A stretch of 64,000 nucleotides of DNA from Virgibacillus halodenitrificans JCM 12304 (GTDB lineage: Bacteria; Bacillota; Bacilli; Bacillales; Amphibacillaceae): positions 1-64,000 of the forward strand of contig NZ_BAZS01000006.1 in the NCBI RefSeq assembly GCF_001310895.1, in the 5' to 3' direction. Under the pieces are notes generated by a model. That model did not search any database. It had not been told where the DNA came from and worked only from the letters and a program-made list of their open reading frames with translations. Positions within the stretch are counted from its first letter, which is position 1, and each line of letters opens with the position of its first letter. Shown here in pieces: positions 45,522 to 54,329 of the stretch. The translations under genes were made by a program, and so were the position numbers.

Positions 45522-46799
45522 ATGGTAGCCGATAAAGCAGCAGATTCTACCAAGGGAAGTAATAAAATGGATGTATTAAGTTCAACACGAACTGTTGTTA
45601 AAACAGCATTGGAAAAACTGGGTTACCCAGACGAGGTTTTTGAATTACTAAAAGAACCAATCCGTATGATGACTGTCAGAATTCCAGTACGCATGGATGA
45701 CGGGTCAATTAAAATATTTACTGGGTATCGTGCACAGCATAATGATGCGGTTGGACCAACAAAGGGAGGCGTGAGATTCCATCCGGATGTAACTGAGAAA
45801 GAAGTTAAAGCGCTCTCAATCTGGATGAGTCTGAAAGCTGGTATTGTTGACTTGCCTTATGGCGGTGGTAAAGGCGGGATTATTTGTGACCCCCGCGAAA
45901 TGTCATTCCGTGAACTTGAAGGCTTAAGTAGAGGTTATGTTCGTGCTATTAGTCAAATTGTTGGGCCAACTAAAGATATTCCGGCACCGGATGTCTTTAC
46001 AAACTCACAAATTATGGCATGGATGATGGATGAATACAGTCGCATTGATGAATTTAATAGTCCAGGTTTTATTACAGGTAAACCGATTGTACTCGGTGGC
46101 TCCCATGGAAGAGAATCTGCAACTGCAAAAGGTGTTACAATTTGCATTAATGAAGCTGCTAAGAAAAAGGGCATTGATGTAAAAGGCGCTAGAGTTGTAG
46201 TGCAAGGATTTGGTAATGCTGGTAGCTTCTTATCTAAGTTTTTACATGATGCAGGGGCAAAAGTTGTAGGCATATCCGACGCTTATGGGGCCTTGCATGA
46301 TCCTGAAGGACTGGATATTGATTATCTACTTGACAGAAGAGATAGTTTTGGAACTGTTACAAAACTTTTTAATAACACAATTTCAAATAAAGAATTGTTA
46401 GAGTTAGATTGTGATATATTAGTTCCAGCTGCAGTTGAAAACCAAATTACAGAAGAGAATGCTCATAATATTAAAGCCAGTATTGTAGTAGAAGCGGCAA
46501 ATGGTCCAACAACCATTGAAGGAACAAAGATTTTAACTGATAGAGGTATTTTACTTGTTCCAGATGTGCTTGCCTCAGCTGGTGGTGTAACAGTCTCTTA
46601 TTTTGAGTGGGTTCAAAATAATCAAGGCTATTATTGGTCTGAAGAAGAGATTGAGGAAAAGCTTCATGAAATTATGATTAAAGGATTTAATTCCATTTAT
46701 AATGTAGCTGAAACAAGACGTGTAGATATGCGCTTGGCAGCATACATGGTTGGAGTTAGAAAAATGGCAGAAGCATCCAGATTCCGCGGTTGGGTATAA
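45522..46799 (+). CDS. gudB: NAD-specific glutamate dehydrogenase
   Basis: Deaminates glutamate to 2-oxoglutarate and ammonia with NAD+. Seen: 425 residues, IPVRMDDGSIKIFTGYRAQHNDAVGPTKGGVRFH (catalytic Lys and Gly-rich block), LPYGGGKGGI with the second Lys, PAPDVFT (catalytic Asp), the dinucleotide-binding VVVQGFGNAGSFLSKFLHDAGAKVVGISD, and FEWVQNNQGYYWSEEE. GGAGGTAAATTA precedes the ATG. Position after mecB and before ypdA supports GudB rather than RocG. I see no tandem 9-bp duplication like the one that inactivates gudB in laboratory B. subtilis 168. Confidence 0.94.
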   Translation: MVADKAADSTKGSNKMDVLSSTRTVVKTALEKLGYPDEVFELLKEPIRMMTVRIPVRMDDGSIKIFTGYRAQHNDAVGPTKGGVRFHPDVTEKEVKALSIWMSLKAGIVDLPYGGGKGGIICDPREMSFRELEGLSRGYVRAISQIVGPTKDIPAPDVFTNSQIMAWMMDEYSRIDEFNSPGFITGKPIVLGGSHGRESATAKGVTICINEAAKKKGIDVKGARVVVQGFGNAGSFLSKFLHDAGAKVVGISDAYGALHDPEGLDIDYLLDRRDSFGTVTKLFNNTISNKELLELDCDILVPAAVENQITEENAHNIKASIVVEAANGPTTIEGTKILTDRGILLVPDVLASAGGVTVSYFEWVQNNQGYYWSEEEIEEKLHEIMIKGFNSIYNVAETRRVDMRLAAYMVGVRKMAEASRFRGWV

Positions 46800-46813
46800 A
46801 ACAAATCATATGA

Positions 46814-46858
46814 CGAAAAAACTCTTATCATGTATAGTTGGATAAGAGTTTTTTCATT
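46814..46858 (+). terminator. Terminator after gudB
   Basis: GAAAAAACTCTTATC pairs with GATAAGAGTTTTTTC around an eleven-base loop and ends in Ts. Confidence 0.9.
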
Positions 46859-46895
46859 AGTTAAGTTATCGTTTAATTAAAGGAAGTGCATAGAA

Positions 46896-47874
46896 TTGAA
46901 TAGAGAAAAGGTAATAATTATTGGCGGTGGGCCATGTGGGATGTCTTGTGCTATAGAATTACAACGAAAAGGTATAAGCTCGCTCATCATTGAAAAAGAA
47001 AATATAGTAAATACAATTTATAATTTCCCAACACATCAAACCTTCTTTAGTTCCAGTGAAAAGTTGGAAATTGGAGGGATTCCTTTTATTACGGAAAAAC
47101 AAAAACCTGTCCGCAATCAAGCTTTAGCCTACTATAGAACAGTAGCCGAACGTGAAAACCTTCGAATCCAACCATTTGAAAAAGTGGTATCAATAAATAA
47201 AAAGAATAAGTTGTTCGAAGTTAATACAGAATACAAAGCTGGTGGAGAAAATAAATATCTCGCTGACCACGTAATTATAGCTTCTGGTTATTATGATCAA
47301 CAATTATATGGGAATACCTGGTGAAGATAAGGCAAAAGTAATGCATTATTTTAAAGAGGCTCATCCTTACTTTGATGCGAATGTCTTAGTAATAGGCGGA
47401 AAGAATTCCGCCGTAGATGCAACTCTTGAACTTCACAAAGCAGGCGCGCGCGTCACTGTTTTATACCGTGGAAGCGAATATTCAAAAAGTATAAAGCCAT
47501 GGATTCTTCCGGAATTTGATTCTTTGGTGAGAAATAAAAAAATAAGCATGTATTTTAATGCATGCGTGACGGAGATTACAGAAGAAAAGGTCCACTATTC
47601 AGTAGATGACAAAGATTACTCAATTGAAAATGATTATGTGTTTGCAATGACTGGGTATCATCCTGATCTTTCTTTTTTAAGACAGTCTGGTGTTGAAATC
47701 AACAAAGATAATGGTCGCCCTAACTATAATGAAAATACTTATGAAACAAATATTCCCGGTATCTATATTGCTGGGGTAGTTGCTTCAGGTTATAATAATA
47801 ATGAGATTTTCATTGAAAATGGTCGTTTTCACGGAGAGGCTATCGCAAACCATATTTCTTTGAACTATAGATAA
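46896..47874 (+). CDS. ypdA: Bacillithiol disulfide reductase YpdA, frameshifted
   Basis: FAD/NADPH oxidoreductase recycling bacillithiol disulfide. Seen: first frame (46896-47324) with VIIIGGGPCGMSCAIELQRKG (FAD GxGxxG), TFFSSSEKLEIGG and VIIASGYYDQ; second frame (to 47874) with YMGIPGEDKAKVMHYFKEAHPYFDANVLVIGGKNSAVDATLELHKAGARVTVLYRG (NADPH site) and a C-terminal GIYIAGVVASGYN..EIFIENGRFHGEAIANHI. The junction near 47298-47304 needs two missing bases or one extra. Start is TTG with AAAGGAAG upstream. Corrected length is about 326. Follows gudB as in B. subtilis. Confidence 0.9.
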
Positions 47875-47884
47875 ATATAGCAAT

Positions 47885-47930
47885 AAAAAACTTGTAGAAA
47901 ATCTAATGACTTTCTACAAGTTTTTTTAAA
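47885..47930. terminator. Terminator between ypdA and ansA
   Basis: AAAAACTTGTAGAAA pairs with TTTCTACAAGTTTTT around a ten-base loop. Convergent genes on both sides, so probably bidirectional. Confidence 0.9.
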
Positions 47931-47933
47931 AAA

Positions 47934-48905
47934 TTAAAATTCACGTTCAAACATCTTCTGAAGTGATTCGAGATTATATTCATTTTGCAGAGCAATAAGT
48001 AATTTTATTCTTGCTTTAGGACCTGTTAGTCCATTGGCGAAAATAACTCCCATTTCTTTCAATTGTTTTCCACCAGCTTCATATCCATAGGTTGCCTGCA
48101 CTATCCCCTGATAACATCTGGAAACAAGAATAACTGGAATTTGATTTTGAATTAGATCGCGTAATGGAGTTATCGTTTCTTTTGGTAAATTTCCTTGGCC
48201 TAATGCTTCGATTACCAAGCCATCTGGTTTTGCTTGTATGATCGCTTCCAACAAGGATAGGTCCATACCTGCATAAGCTTTTAATAAAAAGACCTTTTTA
48301 TCTATTTTATCTATAGGATAAGAGTAATGCGCAATTGGTGTGTGATGAAATATAATTGCATCTTTAGTTATAATTCCTAAAGGACCATATTGGGGGCTTT
48401 GAAATGTTGCAACATTACTTGTTGAAGTCTTTGTTACATTCTTTGCCGTGTGTATTTCATCGTTCATCACAACAAGGACGCCCTTATTTCTAGCATGCTC
48501 TTCAACAGTCACCCTTATTGAACTAATTAAATTATATAAAGCATCTGATCCTATTTCATTACTAGATCGCATGGCACCCGTTAATATGACTGGCTTGGAG
48601 GACTGGATTACCAAGTCAAGGAAGTAAGCTGTTTCTTCCAATGTATCAGTGCCATGAGTTACCACAATTCCATCATAATCAGATAACTTCTTCTTTATTT
48701 CTTCAGATAGCTTTAACATATGCTCAGGTGTAATATGGGGAGATGGTAACGAAAATATTACCATCTCTTCTGTTTGTGCATATTTGCTAAAATGATAGGA
48801 AAGGTCAGTTAAGGGATGTGTATTTGTTTCCGCAACTTCTCCTGTTTCTTTGTTCTCTAACATAGAGATTGTTCCACCAGTATGTATTATTAGTATTTTT
48901 TTCAT
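47934..48905 (-). CDS. ansA: L-asparaginase
   Basis: Hydrolyses L-asparagine to aspartate and ammonia. Seen: LIIHTGGTISM with the first catalytic Thr, VVTHGTDTLEETAYFL with the second Thr and Asp, KPVILTGAMRSSNEIGSDALYNLISSI, GLVIEALGQGN and a family-typical C-terminus. No signal peptide, so cytoplasmic. About 323 residues. ATG 48905 has GGTGAGT upstream; an extension to 48938 is unsupported. In B. subtilis ansA pairs with ansB elsewhere; here it lies alone between ypdA and prsW and in reverse orientation, which suggests local insertion. Confidence 0.92.
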   Translation of the reverse strand: MKKILIIHTGGTISMLENKETGEVAETNTHPLTDLSYHFSKYAQTEEMVIFSLPSPHITPEHMLKLSEEIKKKLSDYDGIVVTHGTDTLEETAYFLDLVIQSSKPVILTGAMRSSNEIGSDALYNLISSIRVTVEEHARNKGVLVVMNDEIHTAKNVTKTSTSNVATFQSPQYGPLGIITKDAIIFHHTPIAHYSYPIDKIDKKVFLLKAYAGMDLSLLEAIIQAKPDGLVIEALGQGNLPKETITPLRDLIQNQIPVILVSRCYQGIVQATYGYEAGGKQLKEMGVIFANGLTGPKARIKLLIALQNEYNLESLQKMFEREF

Positions 48906-48992
48906 ATACTCACCTACTTTGAAATTTGTTATTCCCAATAAGTTAACTTAATGATAGGATGATGTTATCGGGATTGAAAAGAGGTTTTGGTT

Positions 48993-49670
48993 ATGTTTGC
49001 TGTTCTCTCTGCCGGAGTGGCTCCTGCTTTGGCATTAATGTCCTTTTTTTACTTAAAAGATCGCTTCGCTGAGCCGATGGGTTTAATAATCAGAACCTTC
49101 ATCCTTGGCGCATTACTTGTATTTCCAATCATGTTTATCCAACACATACTTAGCTCGGAGGGTATTAGTAATGATGCATTTCTTCAGTCTTTCTTCGCTA
49201 TTGCATTAATAGAAGAATTTTTTAAATGGTTTATCATCATGTATACCATTTATCATCATTCGGAATTCGACGCTCACTATGATGGAATTGTATACGCAGT
49301 TGCCGTTAGTTTAGGATTTGCGACAGTTGAAAATATCTTGTTTTTGCTTACTAACGGGATAGGATATGCAGTTAGCAGGGCTTTGTTTCCTGTCTCATCC
49401 CATGCTTTATTTGGAGTGATAATGGGTTATTATTTTGGTAAAGCTAAGGTTCACACTACCAATAAAAAAAGAAATATCTTATTTGCATTTTTAATTCCAT
49501 TTCTTTTACACGGAATATATAATTATATATTAAAAACAATAGCAAGTGACTGGCTGTTACTACTTATCCCTTTTATGATTGCATTGTGGATAATTGGAAT
49601 GCGTCGTGTTAAGTCTGCAAATGCCTCTATACCTCATACTATCTTGCATACTAAGAAACAACAAGTGTAA
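48993..49670 (+). CDS. prsW: Intramembrane glutamic protease PrsW
   Basis: Membrane protease that in B. subtilis makes the first cut in anti-sigma factor RsiW to release sigma-W under envelope stress. Seen: 225 residues, IALIEEFFKWFIIMY with the Glu-Glu catalytic pair, YAVAVSLGFATVENILFLL with a further Glu, SSHALFGVIMGYYFG, and IPFLLHGIYNY (His). About eight membrane segments. AAGAGG precedes ATG 48993. Same location as ypdC of B. subtilis, just before sleB. Whether sigW-rsiW exist cannot be seen here. Confidence 0.93.
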   Translation: MFAVLSAGVAPALALMSFFYLKDRFAEPMGLIIRTFILGALLVFPIMFIQHILSSEGISNDAFLQSFFAIALIEEFFKWFIIMYTIYHHSEFDAHYDGIVYAVAVSLGFATVENILFLLTNGIGYAVSRALFPVSSHALFGVIMGYYFGKAKVHTTNKKRNILFAFLIPFLLHGIYNYILKTIASDWLLLLIPFMIALWIIGMRRVKSANASIPHTILHTKKQQV

Positions 49671-49705
49671 AATCCTTTGTATTTAAAATACAAAGGATTT
49701 TTTGT
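49669..49705 (+). terminator. Terminator after prsW
   Basis: AAAATCCTTTGTATTT pairs with AATACAAAGGATTTT around two bases, then Ts. A long, near-perfect stem. Confidence 0.88.
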
Positions 49706-49824
49706 TTTACTTTATTAATCTTCAAATGCTGTTTTGTCCATGATTTAATTCTTGATGAATAAAAAGAAAGATTTACTCAAAAAATAGCTCATATAATACA
49801 AGGTTTCATCAGGAGGAAAAAAAC

Positions 49825-50643
49825 ATGGCATATAAAAAACTTTCCCCAATATTTTTGTTAATAGTCTTGGTGTTTATAGGTGTTGTAACGATACTACCTG
49901 TAAAAACAACAGATGCCTTCAGTTCCCAGGTAATTCAGCAGGGAGCAGTTGGGGATGATGTGATTGAATTGCAAGCAAGATTACAATATTTAGGTTTTTA
50001 TAACGGAAAGATTGATGGTGTTTTTGGATGGGGTACGTACTGGGCACTTAGAAATTTTCAATATGAATTTGGTATGGAAATAGACGGGCTAGCTGGGCAA
50101 ACAACCAAGCAAAAATTAGCAAAAGCAAGTGAATACGATGAGAAATATGTAAAAAGCCAATTAAATCAAGGTAAAAAATTTACTCATTACGGTGGTGTTG
50201 ATAAAGATAAACAATCTGCCCCTCAAAAAGACAAAGATGGTAAACCGGCAAACACAGCTAATACAGCTGTTAATGTGCCCCAAGGGTACTCTCAAAACGA
50301 TATTCAATTAATGGCGAATGCTGTTTATGGAGAAGCAAGGGGTGAACCGTATGTAGGGCAGGTCGCTGTAGCTGCAGTAATATTGAACCGAATAGAAAGC
50401 CCTACTTTTCCTAATACTGCCTCAGGTGTAATTTTTGAACCTCGAGCCTTTACAGCAGTTGCTGATGGACAAATATGGCTGACCCCAAATGACACTGCAA
50501 GACAGGCAGTTTTGGATGCTATAAATGGGTGGGACCCGACGGGCAGTGCCCAATATTATTTCAATCCGGATACAGCTACTTCTGCATGGATATGGTCTCG
50601 GCCACAAATTAAGCAAATTGGGAAACATATATTCTGTAAATAG
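49825..50643 (+). CDS. sleB: Spore cortex-lytic enzyme SleB
   Basis: Lytic transglycosylase that degrades spore cortex at germination. Seen: signal peptide (residues 1-31, cleavage near TDAFS), a peptidoglycan-binding domain (GDDVIELQARLQYLGFYNGKIDGVFGWGTYWALRNFQ), a Lys/Gln-rich linker, and a C-terminal cell-wall hydrolase domain (VYGEARGEPYVGQVAVAAVILNRIESPTFPN, with catalytic Glu in GEARGE). 272 residues. AGGAGG precedes the ATG. Encoded with ypeB, needed for its stability, eleven bases downstream. Confidence 0.95.
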   Translation: MAYKKLSPIFLLIVLVFIGVVTILPVKTTDAFSSQVIQQGAVGDDVIELQARLQYLGFYNGKIDGVFGWGTYWALRNFQYEFGMEIDGLAGQTTKQKLAKASEYDEKYVKSQLNQGKKFTHYGGVDKDKQSAPQKDKDGKPANTANTAVNVPQGYSQNDIQLMANAVYGEARGEPYVGQVAVAAVILNRIESPTFPNTASGVIFEPRAFTAVADGQIWLTPNDTARQAVLDAINGWDPTGSAQYYFNPDTATSAWIWSRPQIKQIGKHIFCK

Positions 50644-50657
50644 AAAGGTGTGATTTG

Positions 50658-52001
50658 ATGATTCGCTGGATAATTATTACTGTACTCACATTGGGGATAG
50701 CTGGAACTGCTTTTTGGGGATATCAGGAGCATCAGGAAAAAAACGCCATACTAATTCAAGCGGAGAACACATATCAACGTTCTTTTCATGAACTATCCTA
50801 TCATATGGATCTTTTGAATGATAAAATAGGAACGGCACTGGCAATGAATTCTAATAAGAGCTTATCCCCACAACTAGTTGAAATTTGGCGGCTATCCTCA
50901 GAAGCTCTATCGAACGTAGGTCAGCTACCACTTGGGTTATTACCATTTAACAAAACAGAGGAATTTTTAGCTGATATAGGTGATTTCACCTACAAGACAG
51001 CTGTTAGGAATCTTGAAAAAGATCCGTTATCTGAAAAGGAAACCAAAGCATTACAAAATTTATATAAGCAATCGGGTGACATACGTGATGAACTTCGACA
51101 AGTACAACATGTAGCACTGGATAATAACCTTCGTTGGATGGATGTGCAACTGGCATTAGTAAATGCAGATGAACAGGCAGATAACACAATAATTGATGGT
51201 TTTAAGACAGTAGAAAAAACGGTGAAAGGTTACTCAGAAAGTAATGTAGATTCTTCGATAATTGGTACTTCATCTAAAGAACATCAATATCAAAATTTGC
51301 AGGGAGATAAGCTTAATGAACAAAAAGCATTATTGAAGAGTAAGGATTATTTTAATGTAAATAATACAGAAGATATGAAAATAACAAAAAGCGGAAAAGG
51401 TGCTGATATACCTTTCTACAGTATCTCTTACGAAAAGGGAAATACTAATGCTTATATGGATATGTCAGTACAAGGTGGACATCCATTAACCCTCTTGGTA
51501 GAAAGACCAATAGATGATAAAAAAATAAGCCTAAATGAAGGATTGAATAAGGCTGAAAAGTACTTGGAAAACGCTGGTTTTGATGATATGCAGCTCTACC
51601 AAAGTAGTGAATATAATAATATTGGGTTTTACTCCTTCTTGTATACCGATAATGGAGTGCGTGTATTCTCTGATGCTATAGAAGTAAAAATAGGATTGGA
51701 TAATGGAGACATCTTAGGATTAACGGCAAGAAATTATTTTATGAATCATCAAGAAAGAAATATTCCTAAGCCGTCTATTACTAAATCCGAGGCAAAAGAA
51801 ATGGTGAATCCGAATGTGAAAATTCAAGAAGATTTCCTTTCAATTATCGATAACGATCTGGGAGAAGAGGTATTAACGTATGAATTTTTAGGTGTGATGG
51901 GACAGGAGACCTACCGTATTTTTATTAATGCAATGGATGGGAAGGAAGAGAAGATAGAAAAATTAGATGGGACAGAAATAAACTACGCAGGAAGCTTTTA
52001 G
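50658..52001 (+). CDS. ypeB: Germination protein YpeB
   Basis: Spore membrane protein required for SleB localisation and stability. Seen: about 447 residues, one N-terminal membrane anchor (residues about 3-22), an alpha-helical N-terminal half and a C-terminal half with repeated PepSY-like segments (GLNKAEKYLENAGFDDM; SEAKEMVNPNV; YRIFINAMDGKEEKIEKL). GAAAGGTGTG lies suitably before ATG 50658; an in-frame TTG at 50655 is less likely. Directly follows sleB as in B. subtilis. Confidence 0.94.
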   Translation: MIRWIIITVLTLGIAGTAFWGYQEHQEKNAILIQAENTYQRSFHELSYHMDLLNDKIGTALAMNSNKSLSPQLVEIWRLSSEALSNVGQLPLGLLPFNKTEEFLADIGDFTYKTAVRNLEKDPLSEKETKALQNLYKQSGDIRDELRQVQHVALDNNLRWMDVQLALVNADEQADNTIIDGFKTVEKTVKGYSESNVDSSIIGTSSKEHQYQNLQGDKLNEQKALLKSKDYFNVNNTEDMKITKSGKGADIPFYSISYEKGNTNAYMDMSVQGGHPLTLLVERPIDDKKISLNEGLNKAEKYLENAGFDDMQLYQSSEYNNIGFYSFLYTDNGVRVFSDAIEVKIGLDNGDILGLTARNYFMNHQERNIPKPSITKSEAKEMVNPNVKIQEDFLSIIDNDLGEEVLTYEFLGVMGQETYRIFINAMDGKEEKIEKLDGTEINYAGSF

Positions 52002-52027
52002 GGAAGGACAAATGTCTTTCCCTTTTT
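52000..52027 (+). terminator. Terminator after ypeB
   Basis: AGGGAAGGAC and GTCTTTCCCT pair (one wobble) around a four-base loop, then Ts. Starts on the ypeB stop codon. Confidence 0.85.
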
Positions 52028-52085
52028 AGACTTTTCTGTAATAATTAAATTGTAAGCGATTAGCCGTAAGAAATGGGGGTTAATT

Positions 52086-52745
52086 ATGATTATCGGAACA
52101 TTACTAAATATAGAACATACCCGACCTGGTGAAAGGCAGCCTACTGAATATTATAGTAAAGTAATAGAAGATAACGAAGAGTTTATATATATTGATTATC
52201 CGGTAAATAAAAAGACAAATAAGACTGCTTTTTTGCCAATCGGTGCAATTTTCTCTATTACATATATGACTAAAGATGAAACAATTTATCACTTTAAATC
52301 TGAGCTTATTGATAGAGTGAAAATGAATGTACCTGCTTTGGCAATTAGAAAACCGGACAAAAGTCACGAAAAAATACAACGCAGGCAATTTGTGCGAATT
52401 GAAACAGCAATAGATGTTGCTATTCATCCATTAGACAACTCTTTTATACCATTTACTACTGTGACGCGGGACATAAGTGGTGGGGGTATTTCAATTATTC
52501 TGCCGGATCATATTACATGGGGTGAGGATAAAGAGGTAGATGTGTGGTTGGCTTTTGGTGAGCATACAGGAAAAATGCGATATCTTAACATGAAAGCAAA
52601 AACAGTATTTGTAAAAAAAGAGAAAAGCACAGTAAAGATAGGCTCGTTTCAGTTTACCACTATTACAAAACATGATCAGCAGCATATTATTCGTTATTGT
52701 TTTGAAAAGCAAAGAGAACGCAGAAAGAAAGAAATATCCGTTTAA
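52086..52745 (+). CDS. ypfA: PilZ-domain c-di-GMP receptor (MotI/DgrA, YpfA)
   Basis: Cyclic-di-GMP-binding protein; B. subtilis MotI (DgrA) inhibits the flagellar stator. Seen: an N-terminal YcgR-type beta domain (GTLLNIEHTRPGERQPTEYYSKVI), then a PilZ domain with RRQFVRIE (RxxxR) and DISGGGISI (D-x-SxxG) and a following beta barrel. 219 residues. AAATGGGGG precedes the ATG. Between ypeB and cmk as ypfA in B. subtilis. Motility genes are not visible here, so the partner is inferred. Confidence 0.9.
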   Translation: MIIGTLLNIEHTRPGERQPTEYYSKVIEDNEEFIYIDYPVNKKTNKTAFLPIGAIFSITYMTKDETIYHFKSELIDRVKMNVPALAIRKPDKSHEKIQRRQFVRIETAIDVAIHPLDNSFIPFTTVTRDISGGGISIILPDHITWGEDKEVDVWLAFGEHTGKMRYLNMKAKTVFVKKEKSTVKIGSFQFTTITKHDQQHIIRYCFEKQRERRKKEISV

Positions 52746-52878
52746 TCTTCTCTTCATTCAAATAGACCATTTTTCTGTTGCTATGTTATTATTTATATTG
52801 GACTAAGTTGGGAGAGGTTTGACTATTTTAAATTACTTCCAAAAGACACTATGGTTAATGAGGAAATGAGGTAGAATC

Positions 52879-53553
52879 ATGTTAAAAAAATCGTTAGCAA
52901 TTGCCATTGACGGACCAGCGGCAGCAGGGAAAAGTACAGTGGCAAAAATAGTAGCAGAAAAACTTTCTTGTATTTATGTTGACACAGGAGCGATGTATCG
53001 AGCGTTAACATTAAATGCAATTGAAAATAATACGGATATCAATGATGAAAAAAGTCTGTTAAATCTGTTACTTCATACGGAGATTGAATTGTTGCAAAGT
53101 GAACAAGGCCAACTAGTTTATTTAAATGGTCAGGATGTCACGGATGCTATTCGTAGTCAAAAGGTCACGAATTCTGTATCCTATGTCGCCAAACATCCTG
53201 CAATTAGACATGAAATGGTAAATAGACAAAGACAGTTAGCTGAAAAGCGAAGTGTAGTTATGGACGGTAGAGATATTGGTACGCATGTTTTGCCCGAAGC
53301 AGAGATTAAAATATTTTTAATTGCAACGGTGGAAGAAAGAGCAAAACGTCGTTACGAAGAAAATGTTTTAAAAGGCCATACTCCTTCCATGGAAGAATTA
53401 AAAAAAGAAATTGAAAAAAGAGATGAAATTGATTCAAAACGGGAAGCGGCACCACTTATAAAAGCCGATGATGCAATAGAAATAGATACAACATCATTGT
53501 CTATTAAAGACGTTGCCAATAAAATAATGGAAGAGGTTTCCAAAAAGCAATAA
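52879..53553 (+). CDS. cmk: Cytidylate kinase
   Basis: Phosphorylates CMP and dCMP using ATP. Seen: [36 protein letters not shown] (P-loop and CMP-binding region), [33 protein letters not shown], and [13 protein letters not shown] (lid Arg). 224 residues, as usual. AAATGAGG precedes the ATG. Followed by an acyltransferase gene and ypfD, as in B. subtilis, forming a translation- and lipid-linked cluster. Confidence 0.96.
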   Translation: MLKKSLAIAIDGPAAAGKSTVAKIVAEKLSCIYVDTGAMYRALTLNAIENNTDINDEKSLLNLLLHTEIELLQSEQGQLVYLNGQDVTDAIRSQKVTNSVSYVAKHPAIRHEMVNRQRQLAEKRSVVMDGRDIGTHVLPEAEIKIFLIATVEERAKRRYEENVLKGHTPSMEELKKEIEKRDEIDSKREAAPLIKADDAIEIDTTSLSIKDVANKIMEEVSKKQ

Positions 53554-53604
53554 CGGAAACTAATAGCATATAACTTGTTATAATGGGTTACGAGGAGTTT
53601 TTAT

Positions 53605-54189
53605 ATGAATTTATACAAATTTGCAAGAACGATAGTTGCTATAATTCTTTTCCCACTTTATAGAATTAAAGTTATTGGAAAAGAAAATGTACCAAAGCAA
53701 GGGCCTGTAATAATATGTTCCAATCACATATCTAATTTAGATCCGCCTGTGGTAGGGATTACTTCTCCAAGGGATATTTACTTTATGGCTAAAGGAGAAT
53801 TGTTTGAAAAACCCATTTTAGGGAAATTATTATTAGGGATACATGCATTTCCGGTGAAAAGGGGTCTAAGTGACCGAAATGCGCTTAGGAAGGGTTTAAA
53901 AATTCTCGATAATCAAGAAACTTTAGGCTTATTTCCCGAAGGTACAAGAAGTAAATCAGGAGAGTTGGGTAAGCCTCTAGCTGGAGCAGGCTTTTTTGCA
54001 TTAAGATCGCAAGCAGTAATTATTCCATGTGCAATTATCGGCCCATATAAACCTTTTAAAAGACTAAAAGTAGTGTATGGCTCCCCTGTAGACATGGAGC
54101 ATTATAGGCAATCAAAGGCATCTGCAAAGGAAGCTGCTGATGGAATAATGGAAGAAATCAGCAAACTGATAGAAACTCACCAAAAATGA
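53605..54189 (+). CDS. plsC: 1-acyl-sn-glycerol-3-phosphate acyltransferase
   Basis: Adds the second acyl chain to lysophosphatidic acid to make phosphatidic acid. Seen: 194 residues; an N-terminal hydrophobic segment, NHISNLDP (HxxxxD catalytic motif), IYFMAKGELFEKPILG, and LGLFPEGTRSKSGEL (glycerophosphate-binding FPEGTRS), then PCAIIGPYKPF. CGAGGAG precedes the ATG. About 50 bases after cmk, so probably the same transcript. Confidence 0.93.
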   Translation: MNLYKFARTIVAIILFPLYRIKVIGKENVPKQGPVIICSNHISNLDPPVVGITSPRDIYFMAKGELFEKPILGKLLLGIHAFPVKRGLSDRNALRKGLKILDNQETLGLFPEGTRSKSGELGKPLAGAGFFALRSQAVIIPCAIIGPYKPFKRLKVVYGSPVDMEHYRQSKASAKEAADGIMEEISKLIETHQK

Positions 54190-54240
54190 TTTGCTTTACT
54201 TGACAATTAATTATAATTATTAGAAATTATAAAAAAGGCG

Positions 54241-54287
54241 ATAACAACAGTTACCTGGATTTATAGGATGAATTTTCAGGTTGTTAT
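54241..54287 (+). promoter_or_regulatory. Possible leader hairpin upstream of ypfD
   Basis: ATAACAA with CCTG upstream, and CAGG with TTGTTAT downstream, can pair around a loop of about 20 bases with an asymmetric bulge. It lies in the 140-base leader before ypfD. There is no T tract, so not a standard terminator; possible autoregulatory leader for an S1 protein is speculation. Confidence 0.35.
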
Positions 54288-54329
54288 TGTAGTTATGCAG
54301 TTTTAATTGTAATTAGGAGGGCTAAGAAT

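Noticed and set aside
45522-46799. Cryptic gudB with a tandem duplication
   Set aside because: I read the active-site region in frame without a 9-bp direct repeat; the protein appears normal.
47298-47304. Programmed frameshifting in ypdA or the other broken genes
   Set aside because: No slippery heptamer with downstream structure common to the breaks; the breaks occur in unrelated genes and most are explained by a lost base.
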